Both the position numbers and the translations under genes were made by a program. The notes under the pieces were generated by a model, which made no database searches, was not told the origin of the DNA, and saw nothing but the letters and a program-made list of their open reading frames with translations. A stretch of DNA of 64,000 bases from Solen grandis (lineage: Eukaryota; Mollusca; Bivalvia; Adapedonta; Solenidae): positions 39,413,514-39,477,513 of the forward strand of contig CM037794.1 in NCBI GenBank assembly GCA_021229015.1, in the 5' to 3' direction. Positions 37,901-45,316 of the stretch are shown piece after piece (position 1 is the stretch's first letter; every line of letters begins with the position of its first letter).

Positions 37901-40718
37901 GTGTTATGTGACTTTCAAAATTACTATTTTTTCCTGAGTTCCATTGCATGATTTTGCTCTCTGAAATTTTAAATTTTAAGTTATTTAATCAGATTTAACA
38001 TGAGATAATTGTCTATATTTTGGTAACTTATAAAACATTCAGCAGTCTTGTACCCAACCTTTCAGTTTCACTCAGTAAATCATTAAATGTTAATCAGTGA
38101 ACATGGGCGGAGCTTAATTTTCTTAATTTGCATACGCAGTATCTTTATTACACATGAAGTAATCAGTAAAGCATGATGTCTGGTATATACACTGTCGGCG
38201 TATGATAGGAAATGTGGCGTATGTCTTGGTGCACACAGCCATGTTCTGGATATACATTAAGGCCTTTGTGGGAGCCTTTAACAGATAGTTATATGGTGAA
38301 GTTTTTTCGCTCTACAGATTTTTTTAGGCGAAGTTTATGGACTAAAAGGCAACATTTTCGCCCAAGTTGCCCTCTAGCTTGATCCCTGTTTCCATCTCAC
38401 TTTTAACCAATAAAGCTACTAGACAGGAATTATTTTGTTCATTTTTATTTATATAATTTTTGTGTGTATGTGCAGCAAAAATTGACCAAAATTCCCCTTC
38501 TGTGGAAAATGACACGAAAATTCCCCATCCTGAAAGTAGAGGTACTGGTTCCCAAACAGAGAGAGAGAGAGCCCTGTGGACATGTGAAAAATGAAACCAG
38601 CCTACTGTTGTAAAAAAAAAAAAATCCAATTAATCATCAGTATCCTGTAAAAAAAGGTCAAAAGTGTGGGTGGGCAGCTTCGCTAAAAAAAAAAAAAAAA
38701 AATAAAAATTAATCATCAGTATCCTGTAAAAAAAGGTCAAAAGTTGTTTCTAGGCTATATATATATATATATATATCAAGCCCGGATCCAGCGGGGGGGT
38801 GGGGGGGGGGGCTTGGATCCCCAAGCTGCCCTGGTCATACATTTTTCTAGGCTATAAAATCCCTTGATTACATCATAGTAGTGTTGTCTAGAAGAAATCC
38901 CCATCGTGGGCCCCCCTACTCAGCCACCCGCATAACCACCTGACCAGCCAGACTCCTATTGTCTTTATATGGCCCCCTGCTGTTAATGTGTAGGTAATCT
39001 GAATCGGCAGTCATCCATGACTGTGTGATAAGCGTGTGTTTAGGGTACTGGGGACACATTCACTGATGGTGAGATATTTACATGTCGTCTGCAGAGTGAT
39101 CTAACAATTGGGAAAAACAGACAATTACCAATTAATTACTTACTTTGACTAAATCTACTCAACGAAATTTTAATTCAATCTTCTCTACATGTATAAAGTT
39201 TTTTTTTTTGTTGTTGTTTTTCTTTTGCTGTAGCAAAAAAATCTTAGTATTCTGCAGAGTAGCTGCATACCTATCGCTAGCCATGCAAATTAAACTTAAT
39301 CAGAAATGGATTGTGTTTCTAAATGTCATCAGCTTTACTAGTTTTACATAACTTTTTAAGTATTATTTTTATGAAACTAACTCCTCTAAATATTTTTTCT
39401 GAAAGGAATAATACAAACAGTAGGCCGATTCATCATCATGTTCACTTTTTTAAGTTACCAAATGCAATAATCTGCATGTACGTTTCTGAGTATTCATGGT
39501 ATCTTAATATAGACACCCTGGTGTATTTTAAATATATATATATATATATAAAAAAATGAATAAGAAATTAAAGAATTTGAAAATTTCATTCTGCCATATT
39601 TTGGGACAATAGATATTTCGGGTCAATGTATATGTAGATTATGAGCATTAATTTAAATCAAATCCAAGTAACCAGTCATTGAGCAAAGTTACTGATAAGT
39701 CGATGAGTACGAAATACTAAAGCACAGAAAACAATTTATGTGCGATATAAAGCGGATATTAAAGATTTTATATGAAATATCAACATCTTTTATTACTGAA
39801 TATTGTTTGTTTTGTCACTGATTTAACATTTAGAAAAAATAAAATTGTAAAAAATCGACACGCAGAAGGGGCCCAAAACCTTCTGCAACCGTCTGACCCT
39901 AAAACGTGCATTTTTATCTGGGAATTCTATGTGTGAAGGCTGCTTTCAGATCGACAATTAGACAGCCAAGATTACCAAGTTTGAACCTAATACAGCATAT
40001 ACCCAGCATTCCCATCCACATATTTGTCAAAATATGATTAACGTGTTCTTTTTTTCCCTCAGACTTAAACAAAACTGTCTTTTACACTGTTGAGTCTAAA
40101 ACAGATGATTATTCAAAGCATTCACTAATTGATAGTGTACACAAGTCATTTTTTGGGGGGATGGGGAAAGGGGTTCGCAAAAAACATTAATTTTTAATGC
40201 CAGTTTGTGAATGATTTTTCTCCATGGGGACCTAGGCACTAGATATATGGTATTGAAGTTAAAAAAAATAATCTTCACTTTCATCCCCAGATACCCTTCA
40301 GAATGCATCTCCATAACACTAAAAAAAAATAAAAAAAATTCCGGACCCCTAGCACTCACACAATTTGCCCCCCCCCCCCCCCCCCAGCGGAAAAATTCTG
40401 GATCCAGGCCTGTATATATGTAAAAAGTTGAAGAAACCTTAAATTACTTAATTTGCTTATTTATGGTTGACTTACGGGTCGGTGCCATTTTCTTCCAGGG
40501 GTTCGAGCGAGAGGAGGTGGAAATTCGAGAGATAGTGAAGTCAGCTTATAAATAAGTACGACTTTGACAGGAGGCGACTCAACCAAAGTTCAATAAACTA
40601 CAAAATAAAATGAAAACTCACCTGATAAATATGATTTTTTAATGCACAGCTGATATAATCGTTTGCTTTTGGCAAGAGAAAAATCCCTCAACCATGTTTT
40701 TGCAAGATTAAAAGCCAT
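11339..40718 (-). CDS. DARS2: Mitochondrial aspartate--tRNA ligase, complete, 18 coding exons
   Basis: Charges mitochondrial tRNA-Asp with aspartate; class II synthetase of bacterial AspRS type, matrix enzyme. Exons (minus): 40718-40622, 34913-34747, 33891-33805, 32920-32822, 31439-31316, 29870-29824, 29040-28969, 27306-27202, 26124-25945, 24865-24761, 22643-22575, 19573-19418, 18178-18124, 17288-17208, 16762-16683, 13191-13081, 12442-12367, 11496-11339 (TGA 11341-11339). The sum is 1869 nt, or 622 residues plus stop (human about 645). All introns are GT-AG and phase is continuous. Residues 1-32 ([20 protein letters not shown]...) are basic with no acidic cluster, as in a mitochondrial presequence. 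The anticodon-binding OB fold covers about 38-117 ([20 protein letters not shown]). Motif 1 lies near 192-211 ([20 protein letters not shown]), the aspartate-binding QSPQQ at 227-231, motif 2 [11 protein letters not shown], then [20 protein letters not shown] (about 520) and motif 3 GIALGLDRL. Exon 3 has a weak donor (AAG|GTTGGT). Introns are packed with repeats. Identity is near certain. Confidence 0.96.
12779..12955 (+). mobile_element. Hairpin-headed repeat family D, copy in DARS2 intron
   Basis: It starts ACAAGAATTTTTCCTTGGAA (hairpin remnant TTCCTTGGAA), then CATGTGTCGACTGCTTAAAG, and ends TGTGTCACCTCTGCTTACA and TCAGGTGACACAGAG. A GAAA-repeat run at about 12859-12886 interrupts the core. 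Compare the shorter copy at 55682-55797. Confidence 0.7.
13249..13546 (+). mobile_element. Hairpin-headed repeat family G, copy 1
   Basis: It starts ACAAGAAA followed by a perfect stem GTCAGT-AGA-ACTGAC, then AGATGCTCCCCGAAGAA. It ends AAAGCGGCGACTATATGCG, then TCACCTTCAGTGAGCATAAAA. The subterminal ATGCTC pairs with GAGCAT. It is adjacent to the acceptor of DARS2 exon 16 (13191), inside intron 15. Confidence 0.8.
14090..14636 (+). mobile_element. Repeat family G, copy 2, with tandem core
   Basis: Three units of about 165 bp start near 14104, 14267 and 14435, each with GGCCATAACTCT, GAGGAACC-GGTCA, CTCTTGGT-ATAAAGCTT and TTCCTGAGAAATAG. The 3' end reads ACGAAGCGGCGACTATATGC, then TTCGGTGAGCATAAAAAA. 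The 5' head is missing or too diverged to see. Confidence 0.75.
15396..16403 (+). mobile_element. Hairpin-headed repeat family A, 318-bp-unit subtype
   Basis: It starts ACAAGAGGCCCATGATGGCC, then CGCTCACCTGAG. It ends GCGATCACAAAAGCTCACC, TTGAGCACTTTGTGCTCA and GGTGAGCTAA. Between lie about three tandem units of roughly 315-318 bp (starts near 15441, 15759 and 16073), each with GTTGACCCAAGGAACA and TTGCCATGGCAAC. It lies in DARS2 intron 15. Confidence 0.85.
17432..17600 (+). mobile_element. Miniature element family 2, copy
   Basis: It starts TTAACCCTTTCCCTTATG followed by AATATTCATGTAC. Downstream it shares GGAGCTGTCTGATC and GGGTCTCCTCTGTTTG with the other family 2 copies. A further remnant (AGGAGCTGTCTGATCTGGG) lies near 17926-17944. 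Its first 13 bases resemble the TTAA/CCCTTTCCC end of the piggyBac-type MITE. Confidence 0.6.
19148..19389 (+). mobile_element. piggyBac-type MITE, copy 2
   Basis: TTAA at both ends, the ends CCCTTTCCCTCAT and ATGAGGGAAAGGG, and the central CTGCGAGTAACTCGCAG palindrome. It lies in the DARS2 intron between exons 12 and 13, only 29 bp from the exon 12 donor (19418). Confidence 0.92.
19638..20333 (+). mobile_element. Hairpin-headed repeat family A, copy with short core
   Basis: It starts ACAAGAGGGCCAAGATGG, then CACTCACCTGA. It ends GACGCATGACGGACGAAAGG, then GAGCACAAGTGCTCAGGTGA and GCTAA. The core units contain GACCTGGTGACCTA, ACCCAATTT and CATGTAGACAAACATCCTG. It is closely related to 27439-28037. 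Confidence 0.82.
20334..21153 (+). mobile_element. Repeat family A, adjoining copy with eroded head
   Basis: It directly follows the previous copy. A degenerate head (GAGGGTCAAGATTATACTGA) is followed by a core with AATTTTGACCC, GGCCATTTTTGACCCCA and ATGTAAGTCTG. The end reads CAACTACTCAGGTGAGCTAA. The body resembles 58745-60282. The two copies form a head-to-tail pair. Confidence 0.7.
21193..21219. repeat. (AG)n microsatellite
   Basis: About 13 AG units in DARS2 intron sequence. Confidence 0.95.
21369..21609 (-). mobile_element. piggyBac-type MITE, copy 3, inverted
   Basis: TTAA ends and the same interior as copy 2 but in the opposite orientation (starts TTAACCCTTCCCTCATATAG, ends CTATGAGGGAAAGGGTTAA). 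The central CTGCGAGTTACTCGCAG palindrome is intact. Confidence 0.92.
21898..22114. mobile_element. Tc1/mariner-like miniature element
   Basis: The left end TA|CAGTAAAATGTCC and the right end CAAGGTTTTACTG|CA form a short imperfect inverted repeat. The interior has a short repeat of ACCTCCGAATTAAGACC (21917-21970). A TA flank with CAGT ends suggests Tc1/mariner, as inference. Confidence 0.6.
22276..22454. mobile_element. Tc1/mariner-like miniature element, TA-flanked
   Basis: TA at 22274-22275 and 22455-22456 flank CAGTCAAACTTCTTG at one end and ACAGGTTCTACTG at the other. The interior contains two AACAAGGGCC/GGCCTTTGTT half-sites in inverted order. It lies in the DARS2 intron 121 bp downstream of exon 11. 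Confidence 0.6.
22750..23470 (+). mobile_element. Mosaic of repeat families A (head) and D (tail)
   Basis: The head is TCAAGAGGGCCAAGATGG with CTCACCTGAG, typical of family A. The body (GGGCCATAACTT, CATGAAGTTTGAAGG) is shared with 28125-28480. The tail from about 23322 is family D (GGTGCTGAAAG, GTGTGACAGATGGACAG, ACACAAGGTGACACAAAAA). It is either two truncated copies in tandem or a recombinant. Confidence 0.6.
23719..24178. repeat. 20-bp minisatellite, about 23 units
   Basis: The unit GTACCAATTATCCTATGTAT alternates with variants ending ATCATATGCAT and with GTAACACTTATC or GTTCCAATTATC. Variants recur in higher-order order. Peptide readings such as YQLSYVC repeats are artefacts. It lies in DARS2 intron 10. 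Confidence 0.95.
25013..25273 (+). mobile_element. Hairpin-headed repeat family I, copy 2
   Basis: It starts ACAAGTAACTGGTGTTGCAC and ends AACAGAAGGGGACTAA. The body shares CCATACTGCCATCTATTCAT, TTTTTAAGTTATCGC and GGACAGACAGACGGG with 5652-5909. The 5' stem TGTTGC-ACGCAACA is retained with changed bases. Confidence 0.75.
25555..25760 (+). mobile_element. tRNA-derived SINE family 3
   Basis: The head GGCACCGTGGTCCAGTGG is followed by the B-box-like GGTTTGAACCC and then AATCTTTCATGACCTTCCC. It lies in DARS2 intron 9. Target duplications are not clear. Confidence 0.7.
26544..26785 (+). mobile_element. piggyBac-type MITE, copy 4
   Basis: TTAA ends, CCCTTTCCCTCACAGAGG start and ATGAGGGAAAGGG end. 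The central palindrome has one change (CCTACGAGTAACTCGCAGG). It lies in DARS2 intron 8. Confidence 0.92.
26996..27150 (+). mobile_element. SINE family 3, partial copy
   Basis: The diverged head GGGTGCCATGGTAACG, the B box GGTTCAAACCC and TTTTCATGACCTTCCCAGG match 25555-25760. It ends about 50 bp from DARS2 exon 8 on the donor side. Confidence 0.65.
27439..28037 (+). mobile_element. Hairpin-headed repeat family A, sister of 19638-20333
   Basis: It starts ACAAGAGGGCCAAGATGGCC, then CACTCACCTGAG. The core is the same as at 19638-20333 (GACCTGGTGACCTAG, CATGTAGACAAACATCCTG). The end reads GACGACGCACGACGGACAAA, then GAGCACAAGTGCTCAGG and TGAGCTAA. It lies in DARS2 intron 7. Confidence 0.85.
28058..28480 (+). 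mobile_element. Family A head joined to a family D-type body
   Basis: It starts ACAAGAGGACCAAGATAGCC then GGCTCACCTCAG. From about 28125 the body reads GATGCTAGAGTGTAAA, AAGGGCCATAACTTTTGAC and CATTGTCATGAAGTCTGGAG, as in the mosaic at 22750-23470. It is truncated near a SINE at 28485. Confidence 0.6.
28485..28590 (-). mobile_element. SINE family 3, partial copy, inverted
   Basis: On the plus strand it reads GAAGGTCATGAAAAATCC, then GGGTTCAAACCC (B box complement), then a degenerate head. It sits between a family A/D mosaic and a family D element. Confidence 0.6.
28704..28830 (+). mobile_element. Hairpin-headed repeat family D
   Basis: The head is TCAAGAG with the hairpin TGTTC-TCTG-GAACA, then GTGTGTCACCTGCTGAAGC. 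The tail is TACAGCAGGTGATAAAAAA. A 12-bp subterminal inverted repeat (TCACCTGCTG) is present. It lies in DARS2 intron 7. Confidence 0.8.
29409..29652 (+). mobile_element. Miniature element family 2, copy
   Basis: It starts TTAACCCTTAATCTCATGAA, then TATTCATGTACAAATC, and includes AAACAGAGGAGATC, AGGAGCTGTTTGATCTGGG and GACTTGATGAATATTAATT. It lies in DARS2 intron 6. Confidence 0.6.
29946..30046 (+). mobile_element. Hairpin-headed repeat family E, about 100 bp
   Basis: It starts AACTAGAAATATGTCCAGAG then GGCACAGATGCCCCCATCC, and ends TTTTTGGTGGGGGCATAAAAA. The subterminal inverted repeat ATGCCCCC/GGGGGCAT is perfect. This is the shortest full example of the shared plan in the window apart from the family D copies. 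Confidence 0.75.
30233..30500 (-). mobile_element. SINE family 1, inverted copy
   Basis: On the plus strand it reads TTGTTGGGTTTTATATCCCA, then TCAGTATTTCAGTCATTTGG, TCTACTTGAGACAGATATAG and GACATGTGGCATGATACCAC. The B-box remnant (AGACCCACAACCTC) comes last. It is the inverse order of 45317-45620. Confidence 0.75.
30640..31201 (+). mobile_element. Repeat family A, 318-bp-unit subtype, headless
   Basis: Units contain AGAGTGACCCAAGGAA, TCTGTGCCAAATAA and TTGCCATGGCAACCAGAG, as in 15396-16403. The 3' end reads CAATAGCTCACCTTGAGCAC, then ATTGTGCTCAGGTGAGCTAA. The 5' head is absent. It lies in DARS2 intron 5, ending 115 bp from exon 5 (donor side). Confidence 0.75.
31682..31923 (+). mobile_element. 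piggyBac-type MITE, copy 5
   Basis: TTAA ends. The central palindrome has paired changes on both arms (CTGCAAGTTACTTGCAG in place of CTGCGAGTAACTCGCAG). It lies in DARS2 intron 4. Confidence 0.92.
32349..32610 (+). mobile_element. Miniature element family 2, copy
   Basis: It contains CTTTACCTCATAAATATTCA, GTAAACAGAGCAGACC, CAGGAGCTGTCTGATCAG, ATCCATTGTTTCATATGC and ATTAATATTCATCAAG. No intact termini are seen. Confidence 0.55.
33116..33357 (-). mobile_element. piggyBac-type MITE, copy 6, inverted
   Basis: TTAA is at the left; the right flank has decayed to ATAA. The interior is inverted relative to copy 2, and the central CTGCGAGTTACTCGCAG is intact. It lies in DARS2 intron 3. Confidence 0.9.
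33746..33794. repeat. (ATG)n microsatellite touching the DARS2 exon 3 donor
   Basis: About 16 ATG/GAT units. On the transcript (minus) strand intron 3 begins GTTGGTTATTTCATCATC, so the microsatellite starts about 10 nt after the weak exon 3 donor. Confidence 0.95.
33886..34276 (-). repeat. 51-bp tandem array derived from the DARS2 exon 3 splice acceptor
   Basis: About eight units (starts near 33886, 33943, 33990, 34036, 34087, 34138, 34189, 34238). On the minus strand the common unit includes CATAAAATGTGTCACTG, then CTGCTTATTAG and GTGGATGAATATCACATG. The true junction reads CATAAAATGTTTCAATAG, then CCTTATTAG|TTGGATGTGACC. The first unit is therefore the real acceptor plus the first bases of exon 3, and the rest are copies lying upstream in intron 2. 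Confidence 0.85.
34371..34584. mobile_element. Fold-back miniature element with 22-bp perfect ends
   Basis: It starts AAAAGTTCTGTTTCTGGTCT (then CC) and ends with the exact reverse complement GGAGACCAGAAACAGAACTT (then TT). The interior is A/T-rich, with GGTTGGTAAGTCGGG and GGGTCGGTCGGGAG. It lies in DARS2 intron 2, 163 bp from exon 2. Confidence 0.85.
34946..34983. repeat. 38-bp homopolymer (G on plus, C on the DARS2 transcript)
   Basis: An uninterrupted run of 38 G. On the transcript strand it is a C-tract ending 33 nt before the exon 2 acceptor (34913). The length is likely unstable and prone to sequencing error. Confidence 0.9.
35501..35701 (+). mobile_element. piggyBac-type MITE, copy 7, internal deletion
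   Basis: TTAA ends are intact. About 40 bp are lost: the left half of the central palindrome (GACACCATGAAAA joins ACTCGCGGGCTGATCAGG). It lies in DARS2 intron 1. Confidence 0.9.
35702..37400. other. DARS2 intron 1, no further feature
   Basis: AT-rich intron sequence. The 65-codon ORF at 35744-35941 has no recognisable homology and no splice context. I see no repeat structure. Confidence 0.45.
37401..37666. mobile_element. Long hairpin element in DARS2 intron 1
   Basis: Left end GTTTCGGTAAATGACC and right end GGTCATTTACCGAAAC. Further in, GGACGTTTCGGTAAATTGAT pairs with ATCAATTTACCGAAACGTCC, and TATGTATATCACAC pairs with GTGTGATATACATA. The arms are about 110 bp around a 50-bp loop. It lies in DARS2 intron 1 and would fold in the pre-mRNA. 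Confidence 0.85.
38628..38745. repeat. 36-bp direct repeat around an A-rich 45-bp segment
   Basis: ATTAATCATCAGTATCCTGT plus AAAAAAAGGTCAAAAG occurs at about 38629-38664 and 38708-38743. Between them lies GTGGGTGGGCAGCTTCGC followed by an A-run. It is either a tandem duplication or a very short poly(A)-tailed insertion with a long target duplication. Confidence 0.8.
40366..40385. repeat. Poly(C) tract
   Basis: About 20 C in a row, followed by AGCGGAAAAATTCTGGATCC. The block at 38783-38820 (GGATCCAGCGGGGGGGTGGG) is a related inverted copy. Both are in DARS2 intron 1. Confidence 0.8.
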
Positions 40719-40805
40719 GCTTCTGTCAAATTATTAACTTTATCTGTCACGTTCACATGGAAGCTGACATATTGAACGCCTGCAGTCAATGCAGTTTGTG
40801 TTTTG

Positions 40806-40900
40806 ATTGGTTGAATTATAGGTTTATTATGCGGTGTCGATGATACGTAATAGGTCTGTGGTTTTACACAATGGAATTGAGAGCTCTGGTTTTTTATTGG
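40806..40900 (-). promoter_or_regulatory. Two CCAAT boxes upstream of DARS2
   Basis: CCAAT on the minus strand occurs at 40806-40810 (CAACCAATCAAAA) and 40896-40900 (TTGCCAATAAAA), 88-92 and 178-182 nt before the ATG at 40718. This is the usual spacing for NF-Y sites of a housekeeping promoter. No TATA box is evident. The transcription start is not determined. Confidence 0.4.
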
Positions 40901-41449
40901 CAATGTTTCTCTTATATTCGTAATAACATGGAAAACGGACATGCATACACAATAATCTTATCAGCAATCGAAGAAAAAAGTTAAAAAAAAAATTGAACGT
41001 TGTAGTTTGGCCATCTACTTAAATATTTGGCCATTCAAACTTTTATAGGCATAAACACCCAATTGAAGTTTCCATGAGAAATGCATGAAAATTGGCACAA
41101 TTTATCTTAAAACCTATACAAGCAACTTGGTGAAAAAACAACTGACCATCACCATGTTAGATTTTTTCCCTTTAGCCCATCTGAACAGTGATATTTCCTC
41201 AGTATTTTCATAGAATAGGGACATCAAAGAAAATAGCAAATAACACAGACATATGGTGAATATGTCTATGCAAATAATTAATTGAACAAAGTATTTATAT
41301 ATGTACAATGCATTTATTCTGCTTTATTACATTATCAGAATAATAATAAGAAGAAAGAAATATGACTTTATGTAAGGTTTTGAAAAAGAATCATGAAAAT
41401 ATATAAATTATATGCTGAACTTTGCGAGCACTATATTTCAATGGAATTT

Positions 41450-41474
41450 CACACACACACACACACACACACAC
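41450..41474. repeat. (CA)n microsatellite
   Basis: About 12 CA units upstream of DARS2. Confidence 0.95.
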
Positions 41475-41915
41475 ATAAACTATCCATGATTCACTACAAT
41501 TTAGATTATTATATTTGCTACCATAAATATTGAATCAATGCGCTGAGAGATCGCGGCGAGTTTAACATGAACTAGCTTTAAATAATTCTAAATCCAGCGT
41601 TAAAACGAATTAGTAGTGATTTAAACAATAGAGGCAAAGGTCATAGGACGCCAAAAACTCCACACGCTTTCCTGTAAATATAGTTCCTACAGAGCCAAAT
41701 GAAATCGCTTTCTGTTTGTTACATAATCTGGAGTTAGGGTCAAGAACCTGATTTCATTCATATGCTGCATACGTAAGTAGGTCATTTCCTTTCTTCAGCA
41801 CTAGTGAACCTGATGTATACATTCTGCCTGTTGTCGTGTATGTGTAGAAATTGAAAAGGTATTTGATTATTTAAGATTCTTGAATGTTTGCCTTTTTATT
41901 TCAATGTTAAGAAAT

Positions 41916-42370
41916 ATGGAACGCCAAATCTACATAACTCAAATACTTGAAGATATCTTCAAATATTTAGAGATATCTTCAAATGAATTATTGATATCAA
42001 CAAATCATTTGAAGATACAACAAATGATTCGGAGAGATCTTCAAATAAATTAATGATATCAACAAATCATTTGTTGATCTCAATATATAATTGTTGATAT
42101 CTCCAAATCATTTGTTGATATCAACAATTGAATTATTGAATTCAATTTTTGATATCAACAAATAATTTGGAGATATCAACAACTGATTTAAATTATATAT
42201 CTAATTATTTGATATGAATTGTTGATATCATTAATTTATTTGAAGATCTCTCCAAATGATTTGTTGATATCTTCAAATGATTTGTTGATATCAATAATTC
42301 ATTTGAAGATATCTCTAAATATTTGAAGAGATCTTTAAATATTTGAGTTTATGTAGATTTGGCGTTCCAT
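41916..42370. mobile_element. 455-bp fold-back element built of GATATC modules
   Basis: The ends ATGGAACGCCAAATCTACAT and ATGTAGATTTGGCGTTCCAT are perfect inverted repeats. Almost the whole length folds back. The interior is assembled from variants of AAATCATTTGTTGATATCAA and CAAATATTTGAAGATATC. The flanks AAGAAAT (41909-41915) and AAGAAAT (42372-42378) suggest a 7-8 bp target duplication, as in hAT-type insertions (inference). It lies about 1.2 kb upstream of the DARS2 start. Confidence 0.88.
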
Positions 42371-45308
42371 AAAGAAATGCTCTGGGAGGAACCTAACTCG
42401 CCATAATACAAAATTACGTGTGAACTACTTTAGGATAATTATATATATTGGAGTTTTCACAGGAGTAGATCTTCATGTATGTAAAATGGGTTGCTGTTCT
42501 GATTAATAAACGTCACGGATATTTTGTTTACCCTTAAAATGGATGTTTCCAGTGCAAAATAATGGTAAAAGAAAGCATGTGAACAAACAATAATATATTA
42601 AAAGCGGTTACGGTTATGATAAAACGTCTGTGTAATTTATTCCACTCGTATTCGTTGGTGCAGCATTGCATGGATACGCATTAGGCGCGGAGAGGTACAG
42701 TTAAATTTGCCGAGGAAAATATACAAATCAGCAAGGTCAGCAAGGCCTGTTTTCAATTTCCAGCCATTAAAGACGGCTGGCCGCCGTCTAAAAATGAATA
42801 TGTCACCGTGCTTCTTTTGAAAATTTTAATGCGTATACACTTTTTTTTACATTCATGTACTTTTCTGGACGGTATTCAGTACTTTATATATATTACTGTT
42901 ATTAAGTACTGTATATATATAAGTATGTCCAATTAAAATGGGTTTACACTTCCGTTGGCGCATGTGCAAATTGGTATTGCAGTCGAATGTAATTTAAGCT
43001 GTGATTGTAATAAATTTAAGTGACCGATATTTTTCTATGTGATTGTTTGGGGGTATCAAATACGTGATTTGTGTTTGTTTTAAATATAACTGACTAAGTG
43101 TCAGGCCTGTGCATAGACAGGTTAGATTATAAGGTCAAAACAGTAGAAAAAAGAAAGAGACGGTGACAGTATGCTTATTTCAAGCCGTCCATTAAAACAT
43201 ATTGTTTTATTCTTTTCTTGTTCAAATTATAAAGTCAATCTATATCAATTCATTGTCCAATAAATCATCAATCTACAAAGCTATATAATATTTGTTAAAT
43301 GCACAGGGTTAAAGTAACAGAGACGTTTCATTTTTCCATGTTATTTATTATAAATATATTGAACCAGAAGAGTATACAAGGGAGTGAAATGGCGATAAAT
43401 TTTTACCTCGATAAGCGAGCTCGAGTTATCTATCTTGATTCCAAAGTTCACCTTTTTTTTTTTTAAAGAAAAATTTATTGACGAAAATCTAAATGGGCAA
43501 AATGAAGATTACTCTTGATTTAACTGAGTGTGTAGGCACAATTTCCTAGGGTTTGAGATCTGTATGGAAATCTTTGATATTTGCAAGGCTGGTTGTGAGG
43601 AATAAATAACTAAATTAGTTTACTACTGATCGAACATAATATTTATCTTCAAATTATTCTCTTTAAAATATCATGGTAACCAGGTTTCGGATCTTAATTT
43701 AGTTAACACACACTAAATGAGTATCGGTGTAATAAGTGACTGACATGGACACATGCAAATACACGTGTTGTAGTACTAAGAGAGAGAGAGAGAGAGAGGA
43801 GAGAGAGAACAAACAAACAAAATAAACAAACAAAACAGCATTGATTTAGGGCCATTGTCTATAATTATAATGGCATTAACCCTGTCTACACACACTCATG
43901 GTTATTTTCAACCCTTTTCTTATATACTATTTGACTTTTTACCATCATGTAAAAAAAGTTGGCTTGCGTTTGCGCCCATCATAATGTTATCAGTTGGTAA
44001 CTTGGTGGGGAGGTACGGATATATTTTTTTCTTCAAATTTTGAATTTTTCATTAAAAGATAATGACAAAAATCTGCCCTATCGAAGATTTAAAGAAAGGT
44101 CAGTCGGTTGATCGGCTGCAAATCAGCATTTATTAATGTTGTCATTGGTTATCTTTTTTTTATATTTAACTTTAAACCTTTGCATCTGTTTATCAATGTC
44201 GAATCCCACGCCAAAACGATACATCATCTACTGCAGGATATCATGTGGTTATACAGAATTTATCAACCTGGGGTTTCAAACAATTTTCTGTATTTTGTGT
44301 AGATTTTATATACATATTTTTTCAATAAGTTCAATGAGTGTAATTGTCTTATTATTTATTAGAATAACTGAGTGTTTTGGTTTGGTGTTGGTTTTTTTTA
44401 TATATATTCCTTGCAGTGCACCCATAATGTCATCAAATGAACACACACACACACACACACAGAGCCGGCTTGGTCTACCTGTCTAACCGGTTTGACATGA
44501 GGGCCTCATAACTCACTAAAATGGTTTGTACCTCGGTTTGTATATGTAAAGTGTTGTCATTTTCTGCCGAGGTATACATTTTTATACCTCGGCATGAAAT
44601 TCAACTTTAAAACTTACCAGAATGTCAACACTGAAACTAGACAAAACAACAAACTAACACTAACGCAAACCCATAGCCTTACCAAAATACTGAAAAAGAC
44701 AAATCGAGGTATGAAATTTCTACCTCTCAGCTTATTATAAAACGACACACAAGCTGAAAATCCCACCCTATATATGGTAGTGGTAACAGAAGCAGTAATG
44801 GTGATCCCAAAGGTATCCGGTATGTTGCTTTGACAAAAACAACAACAACAACAACAACAACAAAAAAACAACAACAAAATAAAAAAACAAACAAAAAAAC
44901 AGCCGAATTAAAAAAATCAACGACCATATATATATATATATATATCATCAGTGATTTTTTAATGGGCGGCAACGTACCGGGTACCTTTGAACAGAATTCA
45001 TGCATATACCGAGGTTCAACTCGCAATATATTACAATTCAACTCAAAGAACCAGTTGATGAAAAGCGTCTTACTTTACTTTGTGGATCAATTTGAATTTT
45101 TTTTGGTTAAAATAGAACATGAACGCTAGCTTTTTTCGCGGGATAGAAAAAACTTTTACTGTAACCCCGCTTCCGTGTTGGTAAATATCGCTGGGATTTC
45201 AAATACAAAATTCATTCTATCTCATATATGTGTGTGTATATATCTACTATTTCATGAATTCATTACAAATCAAGGGTATTAAAAAGGCCAACACCTTGAA
45301 AATTGAGT
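42371..45308. other. Intergenic, microsatellites only
   Basis: No gene seen. It holds (GA)n at about 43779-43808, (CA)n at about 44441-44461, (AAC)n at about 44838-44862 and (AT)n at about 44928-44945. The 116-codon reading at 44136-44486 is hydrophobic and runs into a microsatellite, so I do not accept it as coding. Confidence 0.5.
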
Positions 45309-45316
45309 CATTTCAG

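Noticed and set aside
44136..44486. 116-codon hydrophobic ORF
   Set aside because: The reading ends in a (CA)n-derived HTHTHT run. AT-rich DNA gives hydrophobic translations by chance, and there is no homology or splice context.
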